Source: Ruminococcus albus AD2013 (GTDB lineage Bacteria; Bacillota; Clostridia; Oscillospirales; Ruminococcaceae). Taken from it: a stretch of DNA of 64,000 nt. The stretch spans positions 1,736,001-1,800,000 of the forward strand of contig NZ_JAGS01000001.1 in NCBI RefSeq assembly GCF_000526775.1, given 5' to 3'. A program made the position numbers and the translations under genes. Positions 24,110 to 31,205 of this stretch are shown here, piece after piece (positions within the stretch are counted from its first letter, which is position 1; every line of letters begins with the position of its first letter). The notes beneath the pieces are model-generated. The model made no database searches, was not told where the DNA came from, and saw only the letters and a list, made by a program, of their open reading frames with translations.

Positions 24110-25042
24110 TCAAAAATCATTTTTTACAAAGTCCGCATATGCGGGAGGGTTATCGGAAAGCCCGTATGCCTTGACTTTCTCGGCAAGTGCATTGTAAGCT
24201 TCCTCTGTTATGTCGAGATCGTTATAGGATATCCACTGAAGTGAGGTGTCCAGTACTTCATCGGTCTGATTCAGGTACTTTTTCGCTACCTCTTTAGCCT
24301 TTTCCTTATCGAGGGCATTTCCTGCCGCCTTATAGCTTTCAACGAATGACTTAGCATCATCATGACGCTCATCAATGAATTTGTCAGTGAGTACAAGTCC
24401 GCAGCAGAGGGATTCTTCCCAGAGTTCCTCCGAACTGAACAGCACCTTTCCTACTCCGAGGTTAACACCCATTGCACCAAAAGGTTCAGCCACGCAGTAG
24501 CCGTCTATCTGACCGCTTGCAAGTGCAGAAGGCATTTCGGTAGGTGCAAGCTCGGTAACATTTACATCGCCGATATTAAGACCCGCTGTTGCCAGTGCAT
24601 CATTCAGCAGAATGTTGTGAGATGACTGTCTGTGAGGTATCGCAAAGGTCTTGCCTTTAAGGTCGGCGGCAGAACCGATATCATTTGAAACAACGATAAC
24701 ATTTCCGTCGCGGTGTCCCAGTGCGACCGCTTTAAGTCCTATGCCTTCCTCTTTTGATTTCATAGCAAGTTCTATAAGTACCGAAGCACCGTCAACCCTG
24801 TTTGAATTGAGGGCGTCCAGCAATTCTGCCCATGAACCGTACTTTACAAGTTCAACTTTCAGTCCCGATTCTTTTTCAAGTTCTTCAGCTTCTTCAAGAA
24901 CAGCCAGTGAATGGGTTATGGGGAGATAAGCTATCTTAACAGTGTTTGCATCGTCTTTATTCTTGCTGTCTGCCTTTCCGCAGGAAACAGCAGAGAACGC
25001 CAGTGCGGCAGAAATTATAAATGCAGGTAATCTTTTCTTCAT
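24110..25042 (-). CDS. Substrate-binding lipoprotein of the NitT/TauT-type ABC transporter
   Basis: 310 residues with a lipoprotein signal: MKKR, a hydrophobic stretch and a lipobox ending SAVSC, so it is anchored to the outer face of the membrane. The mature part is a NMT1/SsuA-like bilobed binding protein (IAYLPITHSLAVLEEAEEL, GKTFAIPHRQSSHNILL, YCVAEPFGAMG). This family binds nitrate, sulfonates, taurine, thiamine precursors or riboflavin, so the ligand is open. It is first in the operon, behind a consensus promoter and a leader of nearly 200 bases that holds seven 10-bp repeats. Confidence 0.92.
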   Translation of the reverse strand: MKKRLPAFIISAALAFSAVSCGKADSKNKDDANTVKIAYLPITHSLAVLEEAEELEKESGLKVELVKYGSWAELLDALNSNRVDGASVLIELAMKSKEEGIGLKAVALGHRDGNVIVVSNDIGSAADLKGKTFAIPHRQSSHNILLNDALATAGLNIGDVNVTELAPTEMPSALASGQIDGYCVAEPFGAMGVNLGVGKVLFSSEELWEESLCCGLVLTDKFIDERHDDAKSFVESYKAAGNALDKEKAKEVAKKYLNQTDEVLDTSLQWISYNDLDITEEAYNALAEKVKAYGLSDNPPAYADFVKNDF

Positions 25043-25090
25043 AGTAATATTCTTCCTTTCAATATAAAAATGTTATATCGTAAACTTTCC

Positions 25091-25160
25091 GATACCAGAT
25101 CATACCGTCGTATACGAACGTATACCAACTTATACGGTCGTATGTTGTCGTATACCAGCT
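25091..25160 (-). repeat. Seven tandem 10-bp repeats in the leader of the ABC operon
   Basis: Seven consecutive 10-base units of the form TATACcnnCG (for example TATACGAACG, TATACCAACT, TATACGGTCG) run without gaps. The TATAC core recurs once per DNA helical turn. They lie between the promoter and the start codon, so they are transcribed. They could be an operator array or an RNA element. Confidence 0.8.
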
Positions 25161-25245
25161 CAATCCTGATATCGTACCTATTATATAGCTAAACATATAA
25201 ACTTAATCACTCATATATTTCATATCTGTTTAATAGGCTTTATTT

Positions 25246-25274
25246 ATTATACATCATAATCCCTAGTGTGTCAA
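25246..25274 (-). promoter_or_regulatory. Consensus promoter of the ABC transporter operon
   Basis: On the minus strand, TTGACA, 17-bp spacer, TATAAT; transcription would start about 200 bases before the binding-protein gene. Confidence 0.85.
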
Positions 25275-25427
25275 TAGGAAAATCAGCACATAAAAAAAAG
25301 TCGTACAAATTACTACAATTTCAGTAGGAATTCAGGAAATTAATTGTGAGTATTCACCCAACACGCACTTCTGTACAAGTTCTCCGGTGATATCATGAAA
25401 GCATTTACAATTTATAATATATATCGG

Positions 25428-25456
25428 TTGACTTAACGCTGCTGATCAGATATAAT
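25428..25456 (+). promoter_or_regulatory. Promoter of the YibE/F pair
   Basis: TTGACT, 17-bp spacer, TATAAT. Confidence 0.8.
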
Positions 25457-25502
25457 ATTATTGAGCATTATGATGCCAATATCAACAAGGAAGATGATAG
25501 AT

Positions 25503-26648
25503 ATGAACCTGAAAGATCTGCTGAAAAAGGTCGGCAGAAAAAAAGCAGTGACGATATTTATACTGTTTTTGATCTGTATCGGTGGGGTGATATTCACCGA
25601 AAATGACTATTTCCTTTATGACAGAACCATAGCAGAAGTCGTTTCGGCATCGGAAGAACTGACTCGTTCCTCCCCCGCCCTGATAAACTCAAAGGAGTAT
25701 CAATACACCCAGCGTCTGACAGTTGAGATCAAAAACGGCGTACACAAAGGCAAGTTCGCCACAGTGACAAATAAGTATTCCTCCTCACTGGTGACAGACG
25801 AAAAATACTCAAAAGGCGACAAGCTGTTTGTGGATGTAAATGGTTCGGGTGATACACTCAAAGCGACCTGCACGGGTGTAAAACGTGACGTTTATGCTGT
25901 CGGTGTTACGATGCTTTTTGCACTGACCATTGTTATAGTCGGGGGTAAAAAAGGCGCACTTTCTCTCCTTTCTGTTACCTTAAACACTCTGATTTTTGCC
26001 GCCGCCATCGAATTTTATCACCGCGGTCTTGACCTTTTCGGACTTTGCCTTGCGGCGGCATTTCTGTTCACTGCTGCCTCACTAACTATCGTCAGCGGTG
26101 TAAATAAAAAAACTGCGGCGGCAGTAATTTCCGCACTTTGCGGCACCGCTGTCACCATCGCCATTGCGTATACAGTACTTAAACTCACAAAGGGCAGAGG
26201 TGTGCGTTTCGACCAGATGCAGTACCTTATAAAACCCTATGAGGAAATATTTATATCTGAACTTCTTGTAGGCGGTCTGGGTGCGATAATGGATATCTCC
26301 ATAACCATGTCATCGTCAATGTCGGAACTAATCGACAGGGACAGCAGTATCACTTTCTCCGCACTAAGGCATTCGGGACGCGAGATAGGCAAGGATATCA
26401 TGGGTACCATGACAAACGTCCTGCTTTTCACCTACGTATGCGGCTGCATACCGCTGATAATACTTGCACTCAGGAACAATGTCACGCTTACGGACGTTCT
26501 CAACAATTACCTCGATCTCGAGATCGTCCGTGCATTTGTCGGCGGAATTGGCATAGTCCTTACCATACCCATAGCGATATTCATCTCGACACATATGCTG
26601 AAAGGTACTAAAAAGATATCACCTCAGCCGAAAGAAGGCGATGCCTGA
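25503..26648 (+). CDS. YibE/F family membrane protein (first of pair)
   Basis: About 381 residues. One N-terminal helix (about 14-33) is followed by an extracytoplasmic beta-rich segment (about 40-130, with GKFATVTNKYSSSL) and a C-terminal block of about seven helices. The YibE/F signature is in GGLGAIMDISITMSSSMSEL and GREIGKDIMGTMTNVLLF. The molecular function of the family is not established; the two-gene arrangement seen here is common in Firmicutes. The start at 25503 is preferred over a TTG at 25461 because AAGGAAG lies 9 bases upstream. Its TGA overlaps the next ATG (TGATG), so the pair is translationally coupled. Confidence 0.85.
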   Translation: MNLKDLLKKVGRKKAVTIFILFLICIGGVIFTENDYFLYDRTIAEVVSASEELTRSSPALINSKEYQYTQRLTVEIKNGVHKGKFATVTNKYSSSLVTDEKYSKGDKLFVDVNGSGDTLKATCTGVKRDVYAVGVTMLFALTIVIVGGKKGALSLLSVTLNTLIFAAAIEFYHRGLDLFGLCLAAAFLFTAASLTIVSGVNKKTAAAVISALCGTAVTIAIAYTVLKLTKGRGVRFDQMQYLIKPYEEIFISELLVGGLGAIMDISITMSSSMSELIDRDSSITFSALRHSGREIGKDIMGTMTNVLLFTYVCGCIPLIILALRNNVTLTDVLNNYLDLEIVRAFVGGIGIVLTIPIAIFISTHMLKGTKKISPQPKEGDA

Positions 26649-27463
26649 TGGAATTCATACTCGGAACGATTCTTCTGATACTGATGATAGCAGTAGGCGG
26701 GGTAAGAGGTGCCAAGACCTTCGCCGCTATGTACGCAAACATCATCGTACTGATAATCACAGTCTTCCTGATAGCCTGCGGTGTGAACGCCGTTGCTGTG
26801 ACGCTGATAGGCTGTTCTGTCATAGGCGTAGTGATACTGTTCTGGATAAATGGTGTGAACATCAAGACCGTTACGGCATTCGCGTCTATCGCAACAGTAC
26901 TTCTTCTGTTCGCGGCGGTGATGCTGTACATCGGTTCAAGCTCCCACATACAGGGTTTTGCTGATGAAAACACCGAGGAGATATGCTGGTACAGTCCTGA
27001 TATCGGGCTTGATATGCGGCAGGTAACTCTTGCCATGATGCTTACCGGACTTATCGGTGCGATAACTGACACAGCAATCGCCATAACTTCTGCGCTGTAT
27101 GAAGTCCGTGAGAATAATCCCGAACTCAGCATGAGTGAACTTTTCATCTCGGGAATGAATATCGGCAGGGACATAATCGGCACTACGACCAACACACTTC
27201 TCTTCGCCTACATCGGTGAATTTATGACTCTGGTCATCTGGTTCCGCGAATACGAGTACTCATTCTCTGAGATAATCAATTCAAAGGTATTCTGCCAGGA
27301 TTTTCTCCAGATAGTATCCAGCGGTGCAGGTTGCATGACAATAATTCCTGTTGCGGCACTGTTCATGGCGTACAGTCTGACACACAGAAAGCCACGCGAA
27401 ACCGATGGTGAAACAGAACAAAGCTCCGAAGGACCGAGCATGACAGATAGTTCGGCAATCTGA
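26648..27463 (+). CDS. YibE/F family membrane protein (second of pair)
   Basis: 271 residues with about seven membrane helices and no N-terminal extracytoplasmic domain. The family motifs recur as GLIGAITDTAIAITSALYEV and GMNIGRDIIGTTTNTLLFAYIG, close to those in the upstream partner, so the two probably form a heteromeric membrane complex. A hydrophilic C-terminal tail (RKPRETDGETEQSSEG) faces one side. Function unknown. A terminator follows. Confidence 0.87.
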   Translation: MEFILGTILLILMIAVGGVRGAKTFAAMYANIIVLIITVFLIACGVNAVAVTLIGCSVIGVVILFWINGVNIKTVTAFASIATVLLLFAAVMLYIGSSSHIQGFADENTEEICWYSPDIGLDMRQVTLAMMLTGLIGAITDTAIAITSALYEVRENNPELSMSELFISGMNIGRDIIGTTTNTLLFAYIGEFMTLVIWFREYEYSFSEIINSKVFCQDFLQIVSSGAGCMTIIPVAALFMAYSLTHRKPRETDGETEQSSEGPSMTDSSAI

Positions 27464-27490
27464 TCCGTACGGTAAAACATAGACTAAAGA

Positions 27491-27545
27491 AATGTAAGCT
27501 ATTCGGGAAAAGAGTTTCAGAAGGCTTACATTTTCTTTGTCTTTT
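27491..27545 (+). terminator. Terminator of the YibE/F operon
   Basis: Stem AATGTAAGC / GCTTACATT with a 34-base loop, followed by a T-rich tract. Confidence 0.6.
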
Positions 27546-27560
27546 TTTACAAAATTAATT

Positions 27561-27575
27561 TGAGAGTAGCTCTCA
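27561..27575. promoter_or_regulatory. Palindrome TGAGAGTAGCTCTCA, operator candidate
   Basis: A 15-base inverted repeat (TGAGAG-TAG-CTCTCA) 35 bases upstream of the -35 of the zinc-related genes. It is a possible metalloregulator site, though it does not match a Zur or AdcR consensus I know. Confidence 0.35.
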
Positions 27576-27609
27576 TTTTAGCAAATGATTAGAATATATC
27601 TTTAATTCA

Positions 27610-27638
27610 TTGACAAAAAGAATCTGAACAGATATAAT
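27610..27638 (+). promoter_or_regulatory. Consensus promoter of the zinc-related genes
   Basis: TTGACA, 17-bp spacer, TATAAT. Confidence 0.85.
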
Positions 27639-27673
27639 ATAAAACTGAAACAGATACAGAGAGGTGAACAGAT

Positions 27674-27976
27674 ATGTCGAAGCGCAGAAACAAAGCCATA
27701 TCATGGATAATAGCGGCAGTATTCAGCCTTGTCATATTCTGCTCCGCTGCATTTATCATCACTCACGCCGAACATGAATGCAGCGGTGAGGATTGTTCTA
27801 TCTGTATTGAACTTGCAAAGCTTCACAAGACACTTCATGAACTCGGTACAGCAGTTGCGGGTGCGATCATACTTACTCTGATGACCTGCTTCATTGCCAT
27901 ACCATGCAAGAAGATCGCGAGTTCCCATTCATCACACACGACACTTATTTCGCTTAAAGTGGAGCTTCTGGATTGA
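27674..27976 (+). CDS. Small Cys/His membrane protein upstream of the zinc-binding protein
   Basis: 100 residues with two hydrophobic segments (about 9-29 and 60-80). Between them is a Cys/His-rich extracytoplasmic loop with HAEHECSGEDCSICIE and further His residues (LHKTLHELG). The C-terminal tail is also His-containing (ASSHSSHTT). Family not recognised, but the ligand-rich loop and the next gene (ZnuA-ZinT) suggest a role in zinc handling. It begins behind an AGAGGTG box under a consensus promoter and is probably co-transcribed with the gene at 28071. Confidence 0.75.
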   Translation: MSKRRNKAISWIIAAVFSLVIFCSAAFIITHAEHECSGEDCSICIELAKLHKTLHELGTAVAGAIILTLMTCFIAIPCKKIASSHSSHTTLISLKVELLD

Positions 27977-28055
27977 ATAACGCCCCCATAATAGTATATA
28001 CAAACATTACAGATAGGTGCGCACATTTATCTGTAAACTTATAAGGTTATTCAAT
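27972..28055 (+). promoter_or_regulatory. Structured intergenic RNA element before the znuA-zinT gene
   Basis: A perfect 10-bp inverted repeat (ATTGAATAAC at 27972 and GTTATTCAAT at 28046) encloses a second hairpin (ACAGATA/TATCTGT, about 28009-28034) whose loop holds the self-complementary GTGCGCAC. The element starts in the stop codon of the small membrane protein and ends just before the next ribosome binding site. Confidence 0.5.
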
Positions 28056-28070
28056 TCGGAGGTTCTATTT

Positions 28071-29660
28071 ATGTTAAAGAAAAAAATCGGCATTTATGCT
28101 TTGACACTCGTAATGGCAGCGGTCGGTATGACAAGCTGTTCGGCAGCTTCTGCGGACAAGTCGGACGTGAAAGGTAAAAAGAAGTCTGCTGACGGTTCTG
28201 AGACTTTCAGTGTAGTTTGCACAATATTCCCCGAGTACGACTGGGTAAAAGAGATACTCGGCGATCACGCTGACAATGTTGAGCTCACCTATCTTCTTGA
28301 TAACGGCGTTGATCTTCACAGCTATCAGCCTACTGCTGACGATATACTGAAGATCAATACCTGTGACCTGTTCGTATATGTGGGCGGAGAGTCCGATGAA
28401 TGGGTGGAAGATGTGCTTGAAACTTCTCAGAACAAGGATATGAAAGTCATAAACCTTATGGAAGTTCTCGGAGATTCCGCTAAAGTAGAGGAACTCAAGG
28501 AAGGTATGCAGGAGGACGAACATGACCACGAGCATGACCACAGCAAGGAAGTTTCCACCTTTGAGGACGATGAGGTACAGGACAGGAGCCTTTCAGACTG
28601 GGCAGGCGAATGGCAGTCTCCATATCCTTTCGTGTTGGATGGAACACTCGATGAGGCGTGGAAAGCCATGGCTGAAACAAAAGGTAAAATGACTGCCGAG
28701 GAGTATAAAGAATACTACAAGACAGGCTATGAGACAGATATCAAGTCTGTAAAGATCGACGGTGATAATATCACATATACCTACGATAACGGAAAGACCG
28801 TAAGTTCGGATTACAAGTATACAGGATACTTCATTCAGGATTGGTCGGGCGGAACAAGAGCTGCAATGTACAGATTTGAAGCTGAGGACAAAGAGTCGGG
28901 CGCACCTGTTTATATCGAGTTCAATGACCATATGATCGAACCTGCAAAAGCCGAACATTTCCACCTTAGAATGAGCAATGAAAGCTATGATGCTATCGTC
29001 GATCCCGAAAAGTACTGGCCTACATTCTTCCCTGCTGAAATGAGCGGAGAGGATATCTGCGATCATCTTGCAGGTCATGACAAGGATGAGGAAAAACACG
29101 AGCATGAACACGAAGAGGGCGAAGAAGAATACGATGAACACGTATGGCTCTCTATAAAAAACGCAGAGGTACTCTGTGCTGAGATCGAGAACAACCTTGA
29201 AGCTATCGACTCAGCAAATGCCGCAGACTACAAGGCTAACCTTGACAGCTATATAGCGAAACTCTCCGAACTTGATAACAGCTTCAGTACACTTGTTGAT
29301 AATTCTTCCGTTAAGACGCTCATATTCGGGGACAGATTCCCCTTCCGCTATTTTGTTGATGATTACGGTCTTGACTACTTTGCAGCATTTATCGGCTGCT
29401 CCGCTGAAACAGAAGCAAGCTTCGATACTATCGTATTCCTTGCAGATAAAGTCAAGGAGCTTGATAGTAAAACTATATTCACCCTTGAAAATTCAAGCAA
29501 GGATATAGCGGAAACTATTATCAGCACATCGGGCAAAGAAGTTGATATAGCCGAACTCAACTCACTCCAGTCTGTATCTAATGAGGATATTGAGAACGGC
29601 GCAAGCTATCTCTCCCTTATGCAGAAGAACTATGACGTTCTTGCATCTGTTCTTAAATAA
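28071..29660 (+). CDS. Zinc-binding lipoprotein: ZnuA with ZinT domain inserted in its His-rich loop
   Basis: 529 residues. A lipobox (VGMTSC) anchors it outside the membrane. ZnuA-type binding protein part 1 runs from about 45 to 148 (FPEYDWVKEILG; ligand H83 in DLHSYQPT). His-rich HDHEHDH lies at 151-157. A complete ZinT/YodA metal-binding domain occupies about 165-338 (LSDWAGEWQSPYP..., HFHLR at 297). A second His-rich run HEHEHEE is at 343-349, and ZnuA part 2 covers 352-529, starting with ligand H357 in DEHVWLS. In streptococcal AdcA the ZinT domain is at the C-terminus; here it is nested inside the loop. It should capture Zn2+ for an ABC importer whose channel and ATPase are not in this window. 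The start has GGAGG 8 bases upstream. Confidence 0.92.
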   Translation: MLKKKIGIYALTLVMAAVGMTSCSAASADKSDVKGKKKSADGSETFSVVCTIFPEYDWVKEILGDHADNVELTYLLDNGVDLHSYQPTADDILKINTCDLFVYVGGESDEWVEDVLETSQNKDMKVINLMEVLGDSAKVEELKEGMQEDEHDHEHDHSKEVSTFEDDEVQDRSLSDWAGEWQSPYPFVLDGTLDEAWKAMAETKGKMTAEEYKEYYKTGYETDIKSVKIDGDNITYTYDNGKTVSSDYKYTGYFIQDWSGGTRAAMYRFEAEDKESGAPVYIEFNDHMIEPAKAEHFHLRMSNESYDAIVDPEKYWPTFFPAEMSGEDICDHLAGHDKDEEKHEHEHEEGEEEYDEHVWLSIKNAEVLCAEIENNLEAIDSANAADYKANLDSYIAKLSELDNSFSTLVDNSSVKTLIFGDRFPFRYFVDDYGLDYFAAFIGCSAETEASFDTIVFLADKVKELDSKTIFTLENSSKDIAETIISTSGKEVDIAELNSLQSVSNEDIENGASYLSLMQKNYDVLASVLK

Positions 29661-29687
29661 GATATCCCTCAACAATATGATATTATT

Positions 29688-29730
29688 CGACCGCATCTGA
29701 CCGCATAACGATCGGATGCGGTCGATTTTT
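29688..29730 (+). terminator. Terminator of the zinc-related operon
   Basis: Stem CGACCGCATC / GATGCGGTCG followed by ATTTTT. Confidence 0.85.
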
Positions 29731-29758
29731 ATTCATAGGCATATTTCCGATAAAAGAG

Positions 29759-29842
29759 TTGAATAAGTTAAAAAGATGAACAACTTTGTCTAAAAAAATC
29801 CATTCAAAAACTATTGAAATCTATAAAACTTTATGGTATAAT
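29759..29842 (+). promoter_or_regulatory. Shared-type promoter of the membrane GGDEF gene
   Basis: TTGAAA, 17-bp spacer, TATAAT at 29814-29842, preceded by TTGAATAAGTTAAAA. The whole 84-base segment closely matches the one at 31102-31185, base order and length included. Confidence 0.8.
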
Positions 29843-29890
29843 AACTTATAAATAGACTGTATACATTTTTACAGAAAGCGAAGTGATGAT

Positions 29891-31003
29891 ATGTATAACG
29901 ACCAGCAATATAAAAAAGATCTTGAATTCATTGAAAAAATCGATAAGAACGTATCTTCTAAGGTCGTGTTCTTTCTGTATTTTTTCCCGCTTATCGCTTG
30001 TCTGGCTGCACACGCGCTTTATCTGACGCTGTTTACCTTTGCAGGTATAAATCCAATGGTAAAATTCAACATTGGCAGCGTGGGCTTTTATGCGCTGCTG
30101 ATAATACTCGCCCGCTATTTCAAAGAAAAACTCAATCTTATCTATGCTTCAATGGCAGAGATAATCGTTCATGCGATAGCAGCAACAGTGTGCGTGGGAC
30201 TGAAACCCGATTTTTGTATGTTTCTGCTTATGATAATACCTCTGGCATTTCTTGTCCCCAATAAAAAAAGGTTCATACCATTTATAGTAATGTTCATATC
30301 CGTGCCTGCTTACGGGATACTAAGATACATCTACATTATTCCGGGACGGGAGCGTTATGATATGAGCGATTCTTCTTACGCGACGTTATTTTATGTGATA
30401 AATATTCTGATTGGCTCATCCGTGCTTATTTACGTTGCAATGATATTCACTTGTATGCACTGCTATTATGACTGCAAAACGAGAATCCAGAACGAACAGC
30501 TGAGATCAATGGCTTCCACCGATCCCCTTACTAAGCTGAACAACCGGCGCGAAATGGGCAGGATCCTTAACGATGTCGTAAATAACAGCCGTAAAAGCGG
30601 TAAAGGTTACATTATAGGCATAGGCGATATCGATGATTTTAAGAAGGTCAACGACAGTTACGGACATGACAAGGGTGACGATGTTCTTTCCAATATAGCG
30701 AAGATCATTACTGATAATCTGCCTGAGGGTGGATATGCTGCAAGATGGGGCGGTGAAGAGTTCCTGTTTGTGCTGCCGGATTCTGATACAGAAGAGGGTT
30801 TGGTCTGCGCCAACAATATAGTAAAAAGCGTCAGAAAACTGCGCTTTAAGAAAAGTGTTACAGAATTCTCTGTCACCATGACGATAGGTATATGCGACGG
30901 ACACCCTGAAAACAACATAGAAAAAGTTATAAGCCTTGCCGACAGCAGACTGTACAAGGGCAAACACAACGGCAAAGATCGGGTGGTCAGCACTGATAAA
31001 TAA
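29891..31003 (+). CDS. Membrane-bound GGDEF diguanylate cyclase
   Basis: 370 residues. Six hydrophobic segments in residues about 25-200 form a membrane sensor without a recognisable named domain. A short linker (QNEQLRSMASTDPLTKLNNRREM) leads into a GGDEF domain with DIDDFKKVND and an intact WGGEEF signature. No RxxD product-inhibition site precedes the signature. It should synthesise cyclic di-GMP at the membrane in response to an unknown cue. It lies directly upstream of a sensor-GGDEF gene with a near-copy of its promoter, which implies joint control. Confidence 0.9.
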   Translation: MYNDQQYKKDLEFIEKIDKNVSSKVVFFLYFFPLIACLAAHALYLTLFTFAGINPMVKFNIGSVGFYALLIILARYFKEKLNLIYASMAEIIVHAIAATVCVGLKPDFCMFLLMIIPLAFLVPNKKRFIPFIVMFISVPAYGILRYIYIIPGRERYDMSDSSYATLFYVINILIGSSVLIYVAMIFTCMHCYYDCKTRIQNEQLRSMASTDPLTKLNNRREMGRILNDVVNNSRKSGKGYIIGIGDIDDFKKVNDSYGHDKGDDVLSNIAKIITDNLPEGGYAARWGGEEFLFVLPDSDTEEGLVCANNIVKSVRKLRFKKSVTEFSVTMTIGICDGHPENNIEKVISLADSRLYKGKHNGKDRVVSTDK

Positions 31004-31101
31004 TTTCACACTGTCGGTTATCGGAAATATCAAAAGTTTTCCCGCCGCAGAAAAGATTTGCAGCGGGACTTTTTAGTTCAGGAATATCAGGGTATCAAAA
31101 A

Positions 31102-31185
31102 TTGAATAAGTTAAAACAATGAATAACTTAATTCTAAAAAAATCATTCAAAATCTATTGAAATTTGTGGCATTTTATGGTATAAT
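31102..31185 (+). promoter_or_regulatory. Shared-type promoter of the LacI-type/GGDEF gene
   Basis: TTGAAA (31157), 17-bp spacer, TATAAT (31180), preceded by TTGAATAAGTTAAAA; matches the 84-base segment at 29759-29842. Confidence 0.8.
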
Positions 31186-31205
31186 AATACAAAGGTGGTG
31201 AGACC

